Assembly: GCA_026545765.1 (NCBI GenBank)
Contig: CM048841.1
Span: 4,039,712 to 4,103,711 of the forward strand
Source: Plantago major
Lineage: Eukaryota > Streptophyta > Magnoliopsida > Lamiales > Plantaginaceae
Direction of reading: 5' to 3'
Length of the DNA: 64,000 nucleotides
Shown: piece after piece, positions 1 through 11,400 of the stretch
Position numbering within the stretch: the stretch's first letter is position 1
Layout of the letters: each line of letters opens with the position of its first letter
The notes under the pieces: model-generated
What the model saw: only the letters and a program-made list of their open reading frames with translations
Database searches by the model: none
What the model was told of the DNA's origin: nothing
Position numbers and translations under genes: made by a program

Positions 1-1431
1 CTGTCTCTCAAGAGACTTACTCATAGTGTGCCGGAAACGGGGTTTTATTGGGTGAATTTAGGCTATGTTCTCTTCAATTGCAATTTTCAACTGGAATCGA
101 ATGGGCTGAATCAAAGCAATTTGAATCGAATCAAGAAATTATTTTGTAATAATAATAACAATTATATGATGGTGTATATAATCGCAATTAAAAAAATATA
201 TTATTTTTGTCATCTTTCTCACACTCTTTCTACTCTTTTTCTGTCACTTTACCTTTTTATTTATTATTGTATAACAAACTTTAAAACCAACCGCGTGGAA
301 AACAATATGAGAATGATAACTCGATCAAAACTGAATTTTAATCGTCGTACAAACTGTCTTTATCTATTTTTTTTTAATCGGTGAAATTTATTACAACTTG
401 AAAACGTTTACAAGAGCATGGACAATGTTCAGCAAATAAAATAATTAAAAGCTTGACCAAAATCACTAGTCCATAAATCATGTACAAGCTCGTGCCAACA
501 ACTTTACATCAACACTCTTTCTTGTCCAGAACCTCCAGCATTGTTCAATTTTCCAAACTTCTTCTCCAACTTTCATGGCCCAATACTCATATTTCAACTT
601 TTATGAAAAGACATTAAGTATATTTGATTAACGTAACTTTGTTTTATACTTTTTTTTTTTTTGTAATTTGCAAGTAATTTACGATTTAAGTTCGGGAAAA
701 AAAATCTCCTTAGAAAGTTAATAATGGACCGGAAGTATATTTGATTAAAAATTGATGTTTAGTGGTTTAATTTTACCTCCAAAATATCAGAATTTTACCT
801 CCAAAACCCCAAACCCTAAGGAAACCAAAAGTCAGAATTTTACCTCCAAAAGTCGGAATTTTACCTCCAAAACCTCAAACCCTAAGAAATTGTGTGTGTA
901 TATATACACACACTCTAACTATTCACGAACTTCATCCCGACCCCCGAGCTAGCTTCCACTGCCAGTCTCAATTGATAGCTTTTTCTTCAGGCTTTTTTAA
1001 GGTTTGTTATTCGTTACACATTACTTTTGGACAATTTATTATTCATTATTCTCCATGCTAGCACGTTTATGCAGTGCTGCCAGTTACTACTTTTGGATAA
1101 AATTACTTTTATTTTCTGTGCTGCCTGTTAGCGTGAATATAATTCAAACACTATCTTGTAGAATGGATTAAACTAGCTACTCTTGTTTTTAACATGGGAA
1201 AAGTCTAATTATACGCTATGTTATTGAAAGCATATGCAGAATAAGGTTTTAGACTAGTTACATTCGATCAATTTGTATAAGTTGTGTTGTCTGTGCTGTT
1301 CTGTTCGTGAATAATTTGCAGAATGAGGTTTTAGACTAGTTGATTCGATCTATGTTCTGTTTTGTCTATTAAAATTAATTTGCATTCTCCTTGGTTATAT
1401 AAACTGCTCTATCTGTGTTATAATTTTTAAG

Positions 1432-2420
1432 ATGGCGGGAAAGAGGACTGATTGGAACGACAATATCACTAAAAAACTAGTGGATATCTGTATCGATGAG
1501 AAGGAAAATGGATCTTCAAAATTTGACTGGAACAAAATTGCGAAAGATTTGAGTGTCCAAACTCAAATGAATTTTGGAGTAAGACAGGTTTCCAATCATT
1601 ATAATGACTTGAAAGAAAAATATAAAGGTTGAGTTTCCCTACGATCAATAGCGAGTGGTATAGGGTTTGACCCCAAAATTGGTGCAATAAGGCCGAAAGA
1701 GACACACTTGGAGCGATGGAAGTCATTTGAGGAGGTAAAATTCAGTACATATTTATAACTGTGAAAATCCTGTTTATTTTATTCGCTCTTTAATCAACCA
1801 TGTTAATGGCCTTTTTTGTTTATTTCAGAAACATCGGAAGTATGCTCATATGTTGGTGAAGAAGGGATTGCAAAATGTTGATGAACTAGAGTGGTTGTTT
1901 GCTGGAAAGATTGCTCATGGTGAAAGGGGATTTTCTACTGCAATGGCCAGAACTAAAATGGTGAATGACTTGTTTGAAGGAGGAGAAGGAGAAGCAGAAA
2001 GAGTAGTAGAAGACAATGTGGATGGGGCTGATCCCAATGTTTACTTTGATTGTGAAGTATTAGGTGAAAAGAATCCTACTAACCTAGGAACAACAACTAG
2101 CTCAAGAAAAAGAAAGGCATCTGAAGTAGTGGAAAACAAAAAAGACTCAACCTAACTTGGACACAGTTTTGGATTTATTGTACAAAAGTGTGATCGCACC
2201 TGATGTTAACAAAATTAAGACGGTTAGTCTTGCACTTCGTGAGATGGGGGTATCTAAAGAACGAGGGGATAGGTATTTTGTTGCTTCTATGAGGTACCTT
2301 GGTGAAGGAAATAACGGTGATATCTTTCTGGCACTTGAGAATGATAATCAGAAGTGGATGTTTTTGGATGAAGGAATGAATCAAGATGACACCTATTACA
2401 TCCCCCGTTACGAGGATTAA
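1432..2420 (+). pseudogene. Harbinger ORF1, Myb/SANT-like DNA-binding protein (broken)
   Basis: The start MAGKRTDWNDNITKKLVDIC, followed by a W/F-spaced helix region ending VSNHYNDLKEKYKG, is the Myb/SANT-like (Myb_DNA-bind_3) domain of plant Harbinger accessory proteins. In this superfamily the ORF1 protein helps bring the transposase to the ends and the nucleus. An in-frame TGA at 1630-1632 interrupts the domain, and the same frame continues to a GT donor at 1735. The intron is 1735-1828 and the second exon opens KHRKYAHMLVKKG. A frame change near 2150 separates the basic RKRKASEVVENKK stretch (a possible nuclear localisation signal) from the C-terminal block LDTVLDLLYKSVIAP, which ends at 2420. 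At least one stop and one frameshift are present, so I call it a pseudogene. Confidence 0.8.
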
Positions 2421-2605
2421 TAGATATGCTATAAAAAGATGTTTTCCTTTTAGAATATATATTTGTAATTCTAGTTTCTTTAAGATGTTTCTGCATATTA
2501 GCATTTTTCTTGTTATTTTAATGATTGGATTTGATACATTTACTTTTGTTTCTTTATGCATTTTAATAAAATTCAAGTTATCTTATTCTTTCTTGTTGAT
2601 GTAGA

Positions 2606-4255
2606 ATGGAACGAAATGTTAGACGAGCTTGTATGATAGTTGGATTGGAAGTGCTAAGGAGATTACCATCTATTGAATCAACACCAACAAGGAGACCTCT
2701 ACGAATCGGAGGGGAAAGTGGTGCTGAGTATATACACAGGATCTTGAATTAATGTACATCCTGACTTATGCAAAGAGCAATTAAGACTTCATAGAGTTAT
2801 GTTTATAAAATTAGTTGACTTGATGGTTGCTAGAAAACTATTATCCGATGGAAGATTTGTAAAAGTAGCAGAACAAGTTGGGATATGTATATTTATATTG
2901 GCGAAAGGAGCTTCCTATAGAGATGTTGTTGACGTATTCAAGCATTCGATAAGTACTATATGCAAATATTTCAAAAAGGTGTTGGTTGCCTTGGTTACAT
3001 TATCATATGATATCGTTAGACCACATGCAGATCTTTCTCTGGTTCCACCCGAAGTAAAGAACAATACGTTGTACTGGCCATTCTTTAAAGTGAGTAAATT
3101 TACATTCATAAATTTTAATATTTGACAACATTTATTTTATACTCCCTCCATTTCAGATAAAGTGTTACATTTTGACTTTGACCGGTCAAATGTCTTCGAG
3201 TTTGACCACAAATTAATTACTCATAAACGATAATAGTAAATAATTTAATAAAATCATATAATAAAATTTTAATTACTAAATTTTCATTATATAATTTTAA
3301 TAATTTATTTATTAATATCATTTAAAAGTAAATTGTGGTCAAACGCGGAGACAGTTGACCGCAGAATAGTAAAATGTAACACTTTTTCCGAAATGGAGGT
3401 AGTATTATTTAATTGTAATATGTTTGTTATAACATCCTTAGGATTGTGTTGGAGCAATAGATGGAACTCATATTCAGGCTGTTATATCCGATAGTGAAGG
3501 TATACCATTTAGAGGACGAAAGGGCACCAAAACTTGGAATGTTTTGGCTTGTTGCTCTTTTGATAGGATTTTCACTTTCATTAATGTGGGATGGGAATTA
3601 AGTGTTCATGATATGACAATATGTGTTGATTCTTTGACTCGATCAAAATATTATTTTCCCCATCCGCCAACAGGTATGTACTATAGTACTCCTATTACCA
3701 ATGACCAAAATTTTGTTATATACAACCGGGACGGAGGGAGTATGTTACAATTGTTGTCTTATTATGTGCTTATGATTTTGACAGGAAAAATACTACTTAG
3801 TGGACTCTGGATATCCTAATACCACTGGTTATCTCTCTCCAATTAAGGACCCCGATGTAAGATATCATGCTCCATACTTTAAGAAGAAAAGAGTTCTTAA
3901 AGGGATGTCTGAGCATTTTAACTATCGACACTCTTCATTACGAACTACTGTTGAAAGAGCCTTCGGCGGCTTGAAAAGGAGATGGAAGGTCCTTTATACG
4001 ATGCCTCAAATGGAAGACACATATCAAATATACTTGATTGTTGCTACCTTCACTCTTCATAATTTTATGAGCATGTGTAAACTTGAAATACCAGTTTTGC
4101 AACATGATGTCAATGTCCAAGGTGGAGTGGATAATGATTTATTGAACCCGGCAAGGAAAGAAGCAATGAATAGGGTGCGCAAGGAGATAACATTGAGAAT
4201 TTGGCGCTCTATTCCAGGCAATATAGAGTCCGAGGAAGATAATATGGAGGAATAA
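2606..4255 (+). pseudogene. Harbinger DDE transposase (HARBI1-like, broken)
   Basis: This is the catalytic transposase of the element (DDE_Tnp_4 family). The putative start is ATG 2606. The N-terminal helical region (about 2799-3089) is followed by the catalytic core. The first Asp is in AIDGTH (exon from 3442), the second in VGWELSVHDMT, and the Glu in TTVERAFGGLKRRWKVL (3800-4255 exon). Intron 1 is 3090-3441 (GT-AG, enlarged by a MITE). Intron 2 is about 3674-3784. A one-base frame change near 2750 separates GAEYIHRIL from NVHPDLCKEQL, and the reading phase across intron 2 is off by one because of an extra A after 3785. All three catalytic residues survive, so loss of function looks recent and rests on indels. 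Confidence 0.85.
3142..3402. mobile_element. Stowaway-type MITE inside Harbinger transposase intron
   Basis: A 261-bp non-coding element. Its ends are long inverted repeats starting CTCCCTCCATTTCAGATAAA and, reverse-complemented from the right, CTACCTCCATTTCGGAAAAA. The dinucleotide TA lies on both sides (3140-3141, 3403-3404), as for Tc1/mariner-mobilised Stowaway elements. It lies wholly in intron 3090-3441, so it does not disrupt the coding sequence. Confidence 0.88.
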
Positions 4256-4739
4256 ATGCCATTTTTTAATATTTGTGATAATGTTCTTTTTATAAAGTTT
4301 GGTCCGACTTTGGTTTGGTTTAACTTGTTTTGGAGTTTTTGAGAGTCATTTGAAAGGCTTATAGAGTTTGGTTTGACTTTGGTTTGGCTTAACTTGTTTT
4401 TTATTTGTTAAGTTTGAGAAAAAACTCAACGTTAGTTTCTGAGTTTAATTCTATTGTTCTGATATCTTCCAACAAAAGAACATGTAGATTTTTTGTTAGA
4501 GATGTACGTACAGAGTATGTGAACCAGATTGTATGGTACTCTCACGTTCCTATAGTTTCTTATCTTAACTCACATTTTACGGTAGAAAAGAAGGGTAATT
4601 TAAATTGTAATTATACTCTTTATTTCATTGATCTACTAAAAGTCGCATTAAAAAGAAAGAAAGAAAAAAAAGTTGAAAATAACTCAATTGGATAAATTTT
4701 CTTATATTTTCCTCGTACAAAAGATCGGGTGTGTAAATA

Positions 4740-4807
4740 AATGATAAAATAATAATAATACTAATAATAATAATATTAACAACAACAACAATAACAACAA
4801 CAATAAC

Positions 4808-4844
<37 letters not shown>

Positions 4845-4845
4845 T
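4740..4845. repeat. AAT/AAC trinucleotide microsatellite
   Basis: Mostly AAT and AAC units near the right end of the Harbinger element. The reverse strand gives a spurious poly-leucine open frame, which is not a gene. Confidence 0.9.
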
Positions 4846-4952
4846 GAATTTAATGAATCGAATCGAACTAAAGCAAGACGAATAATCGATCAATTAAATC
4901 GAATCGAATGGGCGAATCGAATGAGTTTTCAGTTGAAGAGAACAGAGCCTTA

Positions 4953-5489
4953 GTCCAGATGAAAGGGGTAGAAAACCATGATATTAATTTGTAACTTAAA
5001 TGGCTTAATTGCACGGAAAACTCATGATAATACCAACAATAAACGTGCCAATTTAAGGGAACGTTTTCGGATTTTCTTCAAACATTTACACCCACTATCT
5101 AATGAAATAAAATAAGATTTTACTAGGAGAAAAGTCAAAAAACAGTTTTTGACTTGATTTAATGCCTATTTTACACTAGAAAATAAAATGTAACACACCA
5201 CAATGCAGCAGTTAGATCAATTAAATTATATTCACAATTAGACATGTATAGGTAACTATTAAATTGCGTAAAAACAAGGTGCTATAGTGACCCTCAGAAG
5301 TTTTCCGGTGCACGTATGAGCAGGGACAAAGTGCATGGGAAAATACATGTTTTCATATAATGTTGATCCAACATATTACAGGAAGAGCAGTGCATGAGTT
5401 GTAGGAGATTTGATGTGTAGTGTATGAAGATGTACTTGTAGAAATCAGGGAGTAGGCTAGTAGAAACGATCGGTGGACTATCTCTCGTT
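4953..5489. other. Intergenic, nothing recognised
   Basis: AT-rich DNA between the Harbinger element and the MULE-like element. I see no coding frame, structured RNA or repeat termini here. Confidence 0.6.
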
Positions 5490-5762
5490 AAGATAAAATA
5501 CTAAAACTTAAAAGAGTCCTATATACTATGAGAGTCCATGAGAGTCCTGAACAAATACACAATTATACACAATTTGGGGATGACTTGGTTTCTATTCAAA
5601 TTCGCGGGTCAATTTACGGATCCTGGGTTGCGGGTTCGGTAATATGGATCTAAAAACGGGTTGTCAGATTAATATAAATACCCTATTTTTATTTTTTTCT
5701 TTCATTTCCTTCTTTCTTCTCTCTCTCTACCCTCTCCTCTTCCTTTCTCTCTCTCTTTTCCG

Positions 5763-6057
5763 ATCACATTTCCGGCGATATCTCCGCCGTCCGACCACCA
5801 ATGTTCAATCCGATCGCATATTTGAGTAGCCCATGGCCCGATCTACCTTTCTACCGATTTCGTTTTTTTATTTGGTCGACTTTTGAAACGGTTGGCCGGA
5901 ATTCGAAGGCTTTTCCGGCGATATCTCCGCCGTCCGGCCACTAATCTTAAATCCGATCGCATATTTGAGTAGTCCATCGCCCGATCTACCTTTCTACCGG
6001 TTTCGTTTTTTCATTTGGTCGACTTTTGAAACGGTTGGTCGGAATTCGAAGCTTTTC
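5763..6057. repeat. Tandem duplication, about 148-bp unit
   Basis: Two adjacent diverged copies, each opening TTCCGGCGATATCTCCGCCG and running through CCGATCGCATATTTGAGTAG to TTTGGTCGACTTTTGAAACG. They lie inside the MULE-like element. The surrounding pyrimidine-rich leader (5690-5765) followed by GC-richer sequence resembles a plant 5' untranslated region, but no gene follows. Confidence 0.85.
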
Positions 6058-6204
6058 CGGTTATCTTCTCCGGCGGATCTCCGACTACACAACACATATA
6101 AGTCGTCATAACCTTGCCGTTTCCTCGATTTTCAGGTTTCTTCTCTCGATTCTTCAGTTTTTTTTCATTTTTTGTTTGGTTTTGGTGATTTTTATTGATT
6201 TCGC

Positions 6205-7020
6205 GTAACTTTATATTTCATGTGTAATTGTTGATGTTTTAACCTTAATTGTGTATGCTTGACCTGTAATTGTTGATGTTTGCGTGTTTGAACTCTATTG
6301 ATAATGTTGAAGTGATTGTTGTTGTGCATGATATGCTTTGTTTTCTGTTGTTTTGGTTGTAATTGTTGATTGTTAAGGGTAAATTGGTGATGCCTATATT
6401 TATGCTTCATTTTTGCTTCGGTTATTATGTATGAATAGCCTATGTTTATACTGTAATTGTTGATTGTTAAGGGTAAATTGGTGATGCCTATGTTTATGCT
6501 TCATTTACCTTGGTTATTATGCTTCATTTTGCTTGATTATTATGTATGAATAACTATGTTTGTCTTGTAATTGTTGATTGTTAAGGGTAAATTGGTGATG
6601 CATATGTTTATGCTTCATTTTTGCTTCGGTTATTATGCTTCATTTTTACTTCGATTATTATGTATGAATAGCTTATGTTTATACTGTAATTGTTGATTGT
6701 TAAGGGTAAATTGGTGATGCCTATGTTTATGCTTCATTTTTTTCTTCGGTTATTATGCTTCTTTTTTATTTCGATTATTATGTATAAATAGTATATGTTT
6801 ATACTGTAATTGTTGATTGTTATGGGTAAATTGGTGATGCCTATGTTTATACTGTAATTGTTGATTGTTAAGGGTAAATTGGTGATGTCTATGTTTATGC
6901 TTCATTTTTGCTTCGGTTATTATGCTTCATTTTTTTCCTTCGATTATTATGTATGAATAGCCTATGTTTATACTGTAATTGTTGATTGTTAATGGTAAAT
7001 TGGTAATGCTTGAATATAGG
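6205..7020. repeat. Degenerate tandem array (unit about 60-130 bp) inside MULE
   Basis: At least seven copies of a block containing TGTAATTGTTGATTGTTAAG then GGTAAATTGGTGATGCCTAT, separated by variants of GCTTCATTTTTGCTTCGGTT and ATTATGTATGAATAG. Unit lengths vary because internal pieces are duplicated or lost. No open frame persists through the array on either strand. Confidence 0.85.
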
Positions 7021-7643
7021 TATTTTATTTCATCTTTTGAAAAAAAAAATTTGTTTAGGTTTTTATGTAAATTGTGTATATCTATATGTAAATTGTTGAT
7101 GTTGGTTGTTTTTTTTTGTTGCATATAGTAGGTTTTCGTAAAAATGGTGGTTGAATGATTGATGATAAGGATGGAGGCGTGGATGGAGGAGTTGACGAAC
7201 AACTCAAGGGTGTTTTTTTTTTTTTTTTTTTGCGAGGATGAATGTAGTTTGGATATAGTGATTTTAAATTTTTTTGTATTGTTTTTTTATGTAATGACAT
7301 TTTATTGATTGATGAATGAAATTGATTTCTATGTTTATTTTACAAATATTGAGTTTTTTGAGATAAATAGGTTGTCATCAATAATTTTACATTAAACATA
7401 GACAATTATATACCAAATATAAGCAATTTGTCTCAAAGTATCAATATGATTGGATGGACACATGAAAGCGGGTTGTGTATTATAAGAGAAAAATGTGGGT
7501 CGATCCGGATCAAGCGGGTCAACCCGCGAAAAAAATCATATTGTATAGTTTTATGTATAAATTGTATATATTTGTCTATTATGTAGGACTCTCAAGACTC
7601 TCATTATATTGTGGACTCTCAGGAGACGGACTCAAGATAAAAT

Positions 7644-8485
7644 TGCACATAACGTCAACATCACGTCCATAACTTTCAGTACTTGACTTGCTAAAAAAAA
7701 AAAAAAAAAAATCACTGTTTGAATCATTTTTATTTGGACATTGACGAGAGTTCCTTTGGTCCGTTTAATTTCAAATCCTTTTTTCTATGCTTAATTCATC
7801 ATCGCCTTTCGAGTTACGTTTTCCTTTGAGAGCGAAGTGGATAATGAACGCAATGGAATTGTCGTCGGATCTACTATTATTCCCAATTCAATCTTCAAGT
7901 TGTTGTAAGAGTGTATAAGTTTGATTGAACTTGCTCGAAAAGTGCTTCATCCAGTGAGTGTAAATTAAGCCGACGTCGGCATCGCAACTGCTCAAACCTG
8001 GACAGCTGATGGAGCCTCATATCTCTAATGACATACTACTAAGTTCTGTTGAAGCAAGTACCATTTTTTAGCTAAAAGGTCACGTACCTCATTCAGCCAG
8101 AGAGACTGAATTAACATCACATATAAAGATCACATGTTTATTTGCAAAACATTCGATGTCTCTCTAAGAAAATATGACATGTTAATTACATCTATCGCAA
8201 ACCGTAACTCTTTTAGTTTTACTTTACTGCACCTTCTTTGAGTGAAGAAAGGAGAAAGGAAATAAAAATCGGATGAATTTATTACTACTCCACATTTTTT
8301 CTGTGACAAAAATCTTCAGATTTTGAAACTCAATTGTGTGAAATCCATAAAACAAAACTCAAAATCAGACACAGAAACACATTGATTCTGAATTTCCGAT
8401 ATTCTCTTATCTCATTCACTGTCTGTCTGTTGTTAACAAAACAAAAAAAATCAAATCTTGTTGGGGGGTTTTGGAGCTGGCAAAA
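7644..8485. promoter_or_regulatory. Upstream region of the translocator gene
   Basis: About 840 bp between the MULE-like element and the translocator start codon. It holds a poly-A run at about 7692-7711 and otherwise plain AT-rich DNA. The promoter and 5' leader must lie here by position, but I see no convincing TATA box or other distinct element. Confidence 0.4.
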
Positions 8486-11400
8486 ATGGCGGATCGGAGT
8501 AGGAAATTGGTGAAGGAAGAGCTCCGAACATACGCTTACATTCTCCTCTACATCATTCTCTCCAGTGGCCAGATCTTCTTCAATAAGGTCTAATTCATTT
8601 TTCCGTTTTTCTTCACTTCAATTACCAGTGGCCAGATTATTCTTCTTCTTCTTATCCAACAGCTTGTTTTGTTACTCTTTCATGTTTTGTTCCATCAATC
8701 AGTTTCCTTTACGTGTAAGCTTGCTGGAAATGTATTTGCCCAATTGCCTTTCCATCATATATTTAGTTCTTTTTTTTTTTTTTTTTTAAATTTTTAGCTA
8801 GTTCGGATTGGGTGCTACCCGTTTATAGGCGGGGTAACGAAAAGCCGGGTGGAAATTAGGGGAATGAGGCTAACAATTGGTGGTTAAAATGCTGAATGCT
8901 CGACACAAGTTTTCGGAGAAGTTCATAAAGTTGTATATATAGTGAACGAAGTAGGAATGTGAGTGAATAAAATATGAGATACAGTCAATAACACGTAGCA
9001 GATAGATTTCATTTAAGGAAGGGGAAGTTGAGTTTGGGACAAACAAAAATTGAAAATGGGAAGTTGAGTTTGGGACAAACAAAAATTGAAAATGGGAAGT
9101 TGAGTTCGGGATGGAGGAAGTATATAATAACTGGAATGTAGTGTTTGCTAAGCTCAATTTTCTTCTCATGGCTAATATAGTTATTCAATTCGGGTGTAAG
9201 AAATCAGGAGTAACTAAGGAATGAGGAGTGAAGTTTCTTTCCAATGTTTGCCTGCCCAATTTTCTTCTCATGGCTAATATAATTATTGAATTCGGGTGTA
9301 AGAAATCTGGAGTAAATAAGAAATCAGGAGTAAAGTCTCTTGCCAATGTTTGCCTACTCAATTTTCTTCTCATGGCTAATATAGTTATTGAATTTTGAAT
9401 GGTGCAGTGGGTTTTATCATCAAAAGAGATAAACTTTCCGTATCCACTTGGGTTGACACTCGTTCACATGATCTTTTCCTCTGTTCTATGTTTTATGGTT
9501 ACCAAAGTCTTTAAGGTAAATAATTTTTGTTAATGGTTCGTGACTCTTTATAGTTGCTTGCTGTGAGATATTCTGAATCATATTTATCCATTTGCAGATA
9601 ATCAAAGTTGAGGAAGGAATGACTTTGGACATGTGAGATATTAGTTGAATGCATCAGCTAATTTGTTTTTTTCTCAGATAATCACAATGAGATTTTTGAG
9701 AATGAGTTGATTTCTGATTTCATGAATTGTTCATTTATGTAACTAACAGTGAAAAGAATTAAACATGAACTATTAGTGGTATGGGCTGGCATCAGTTGGC
9801 TAATACAATTAAGCACAACAAATGGAGAGAAAAGCACTAAATGTGATATTAGTGATAATTGTTCCTTTTTTTTTTTTAATTTCCGTTTTGTTTCTGTAAT
9901 CGTAATAGAGATATATATTAATTGTCATATGTCATTGAAATGTTGTGCTTTGAATTAACAGATATGTATCGTCCGTCATCCCGATTGGTGCAATGTTTGC
10001 TATGACGCTTTGGCTAGGAAACACTGCTTACCTTTATATATCGGTTGCCTTTGCTCAAATGTTGAAAGCTATCAGTAAGTATGAGGTGGCTGTTTTTATA
10101 TGAAATATTTTTGATAATGCATGCTCCACTTTAGGAAGAAAACTGTTATCCAAATTAGTGATCGCAATATTGATTATCATTTTTGGTGATATTGCAGTGC
10201 CAGTTGCAGTTTTTATTCTTGGTGTATTAGCTGGACTTGAAATTATGAGTTACCGGATGCTTCTTATAATGTCAGTGATCAGTTTTGGGGTTCTTGTCGC
10301 TTCTTATGGGGAAATAAACATTAATTGGATTGGTGTTGTATACCAAATGGGTGGTGTTGTTGGAGAAGCTTTGAGACTAATATTTATGGAGATTTTTGTG
10401 AAAAGGAAGGGGTTGAAACTAAACCCCATATCGATGATGTACTATGTTAGCCCCTGCAGGCATGTCCTCTTTTACCTGCTATGTTAACAAATTGATATCC
10501 TTTTTGAGCTAATAAGTTATTGGTCTTAATTGTAACTATGTTCATTGTGCAGTGCTGTTTGCCTCTTAGTCCCGTGGATCTTCCTGGAGAAGCCTAAGAT
10601 GGATGCCCAAGGGACATGGGATATAAAACCCCTTATTCTCACTCTTAATTCGCTATGTACTTTTGCGCTCAATCTTTCAGTTTTCCTTGTCATTACTCAT
10701 ACAAGTGCATTGACCATCCGCGTGGCTGGAGTTGTCAAGGATTGGGTTGTGGTTTTACTATCGGCCATTCTTTTTGCAGACACGAAGCTTACACTTATTA
10801 ACCTTTTTGGTTACGCCATTGGTAAGTATTACTTGCCTCTACATTTTATTCCACATACAAAACCCAAAAGAAGGCCCATGTGGAGACTTATGTTGCATAC
10901 TATGATTTGAGGCTAAATTTTACTTTTCTAAGTTGAAGTTATTTGGTAGCTTTCCTTCTTGTCCACTGGGAATGGAAGTAAAAGATGGGGAAACAAAATT
11001 TGTACATGCTGAATTGTACAGGCCAGTGAAGTTGGAAATGAGCACTAACAAATTCTGTCAGTTACTATATGTATAACTGGGAATGGAAGTGAAAGATAGG
11101 GAAACAAAATTTTGAATAGCTCCTTCAGATCAGGATTACCATGAAAATAAGGATTTTTTGGAAAAGAAAGCAAACTCTTCTCTAAATCTAGAAGAAACAT
11201 TAAATATGATATGATACTTTCATAAAAGAATTGCTGATATACCAAAACAAAAAGTAGTTGAAAGTATGATCGTTTTCCTTGTAAATTGAGCAGTAACTAA
11301 GATAGTGAAAAGAATGAGTATCGTATTTTCCCTAATAATTTTCCTAGAAAAATGGATTCTTGTATTTTCTTCATTTATCTTGACATAAAAAGAGCCATGG

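Larger units (their letters stand above)
61..4949 (+). mobile_element. PIF/Harbinger DNA transposon, full length, damaged genes
   Basis: The two ends are inverted copies of each other: the left end reads GGCTATGTTCTCTTCAATTG and the right end, reverse-complemented, starts GGCTCTGTTCTCTTCAACTG. The element is flanked by the 3-bp direct repeat TTA (58-60 and 4950-4952), the usual PIF/Harbinger target duplication. Inside are the two genes this superfamily carries, on the + strand: a Myb/SANT-like DNA-binding protein (1432-2420) and a DDE transposase (2606-4255). Length is about 4.9 kb. A Stowaway MITE (3142-3402) sits in the first transposase intron. Both genes show small lesions, so the copy is probably no longer autonomous, although its ends look usable in trans. 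About 1.4 kb of AT-rich DNA precedes the first gene and about 0.7 kb follows the second; neither holds another recognisable gene. Confidence 0.93.
5500..7633. mobile_element. Mutator-like (MULE) non-autonomous element, putative
   Basis: A 10-bp perfect direct repeat AAGATAAAAT flanks the interval (5490-5499 and 7634-7643), the target-duplication length expected of Mutator-like elements (9-11 bp). The ends are long imperfect inverted repeats. On the left GAGTCC recurs in ATGAGAGTCCATGAGAGTCC, and the right end reverse-complemented gives ATGAGAGTCTTGAGAGTCC. Inverted similarity continues about 120 bp inward to a TTCGCGGGT block near 5600 and 7530. No transposase is encoded. The interior holds a pyrimidine-rich stretch, a tandem duplication and a repeat array, reported separately. 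I cannot tell whether any of this was captured from a host gene (a Pack-MULE). Identification rests on termini and duplication only. Confidence 0.65.

Noticed and set aside
4702-4893. Reverse-strand poly-leucine open frame
   Set aside because: It is the complement of an AAT/AAC microsatellite and has no protein-like composition otherwise.
7692-7711. Poly-A run as possible SINE or retrocopy tail
   Set aside because: No tRNA-like head, promoter boxes or flanking duplication; it lies in the spacer just beyond the MULE-like element.
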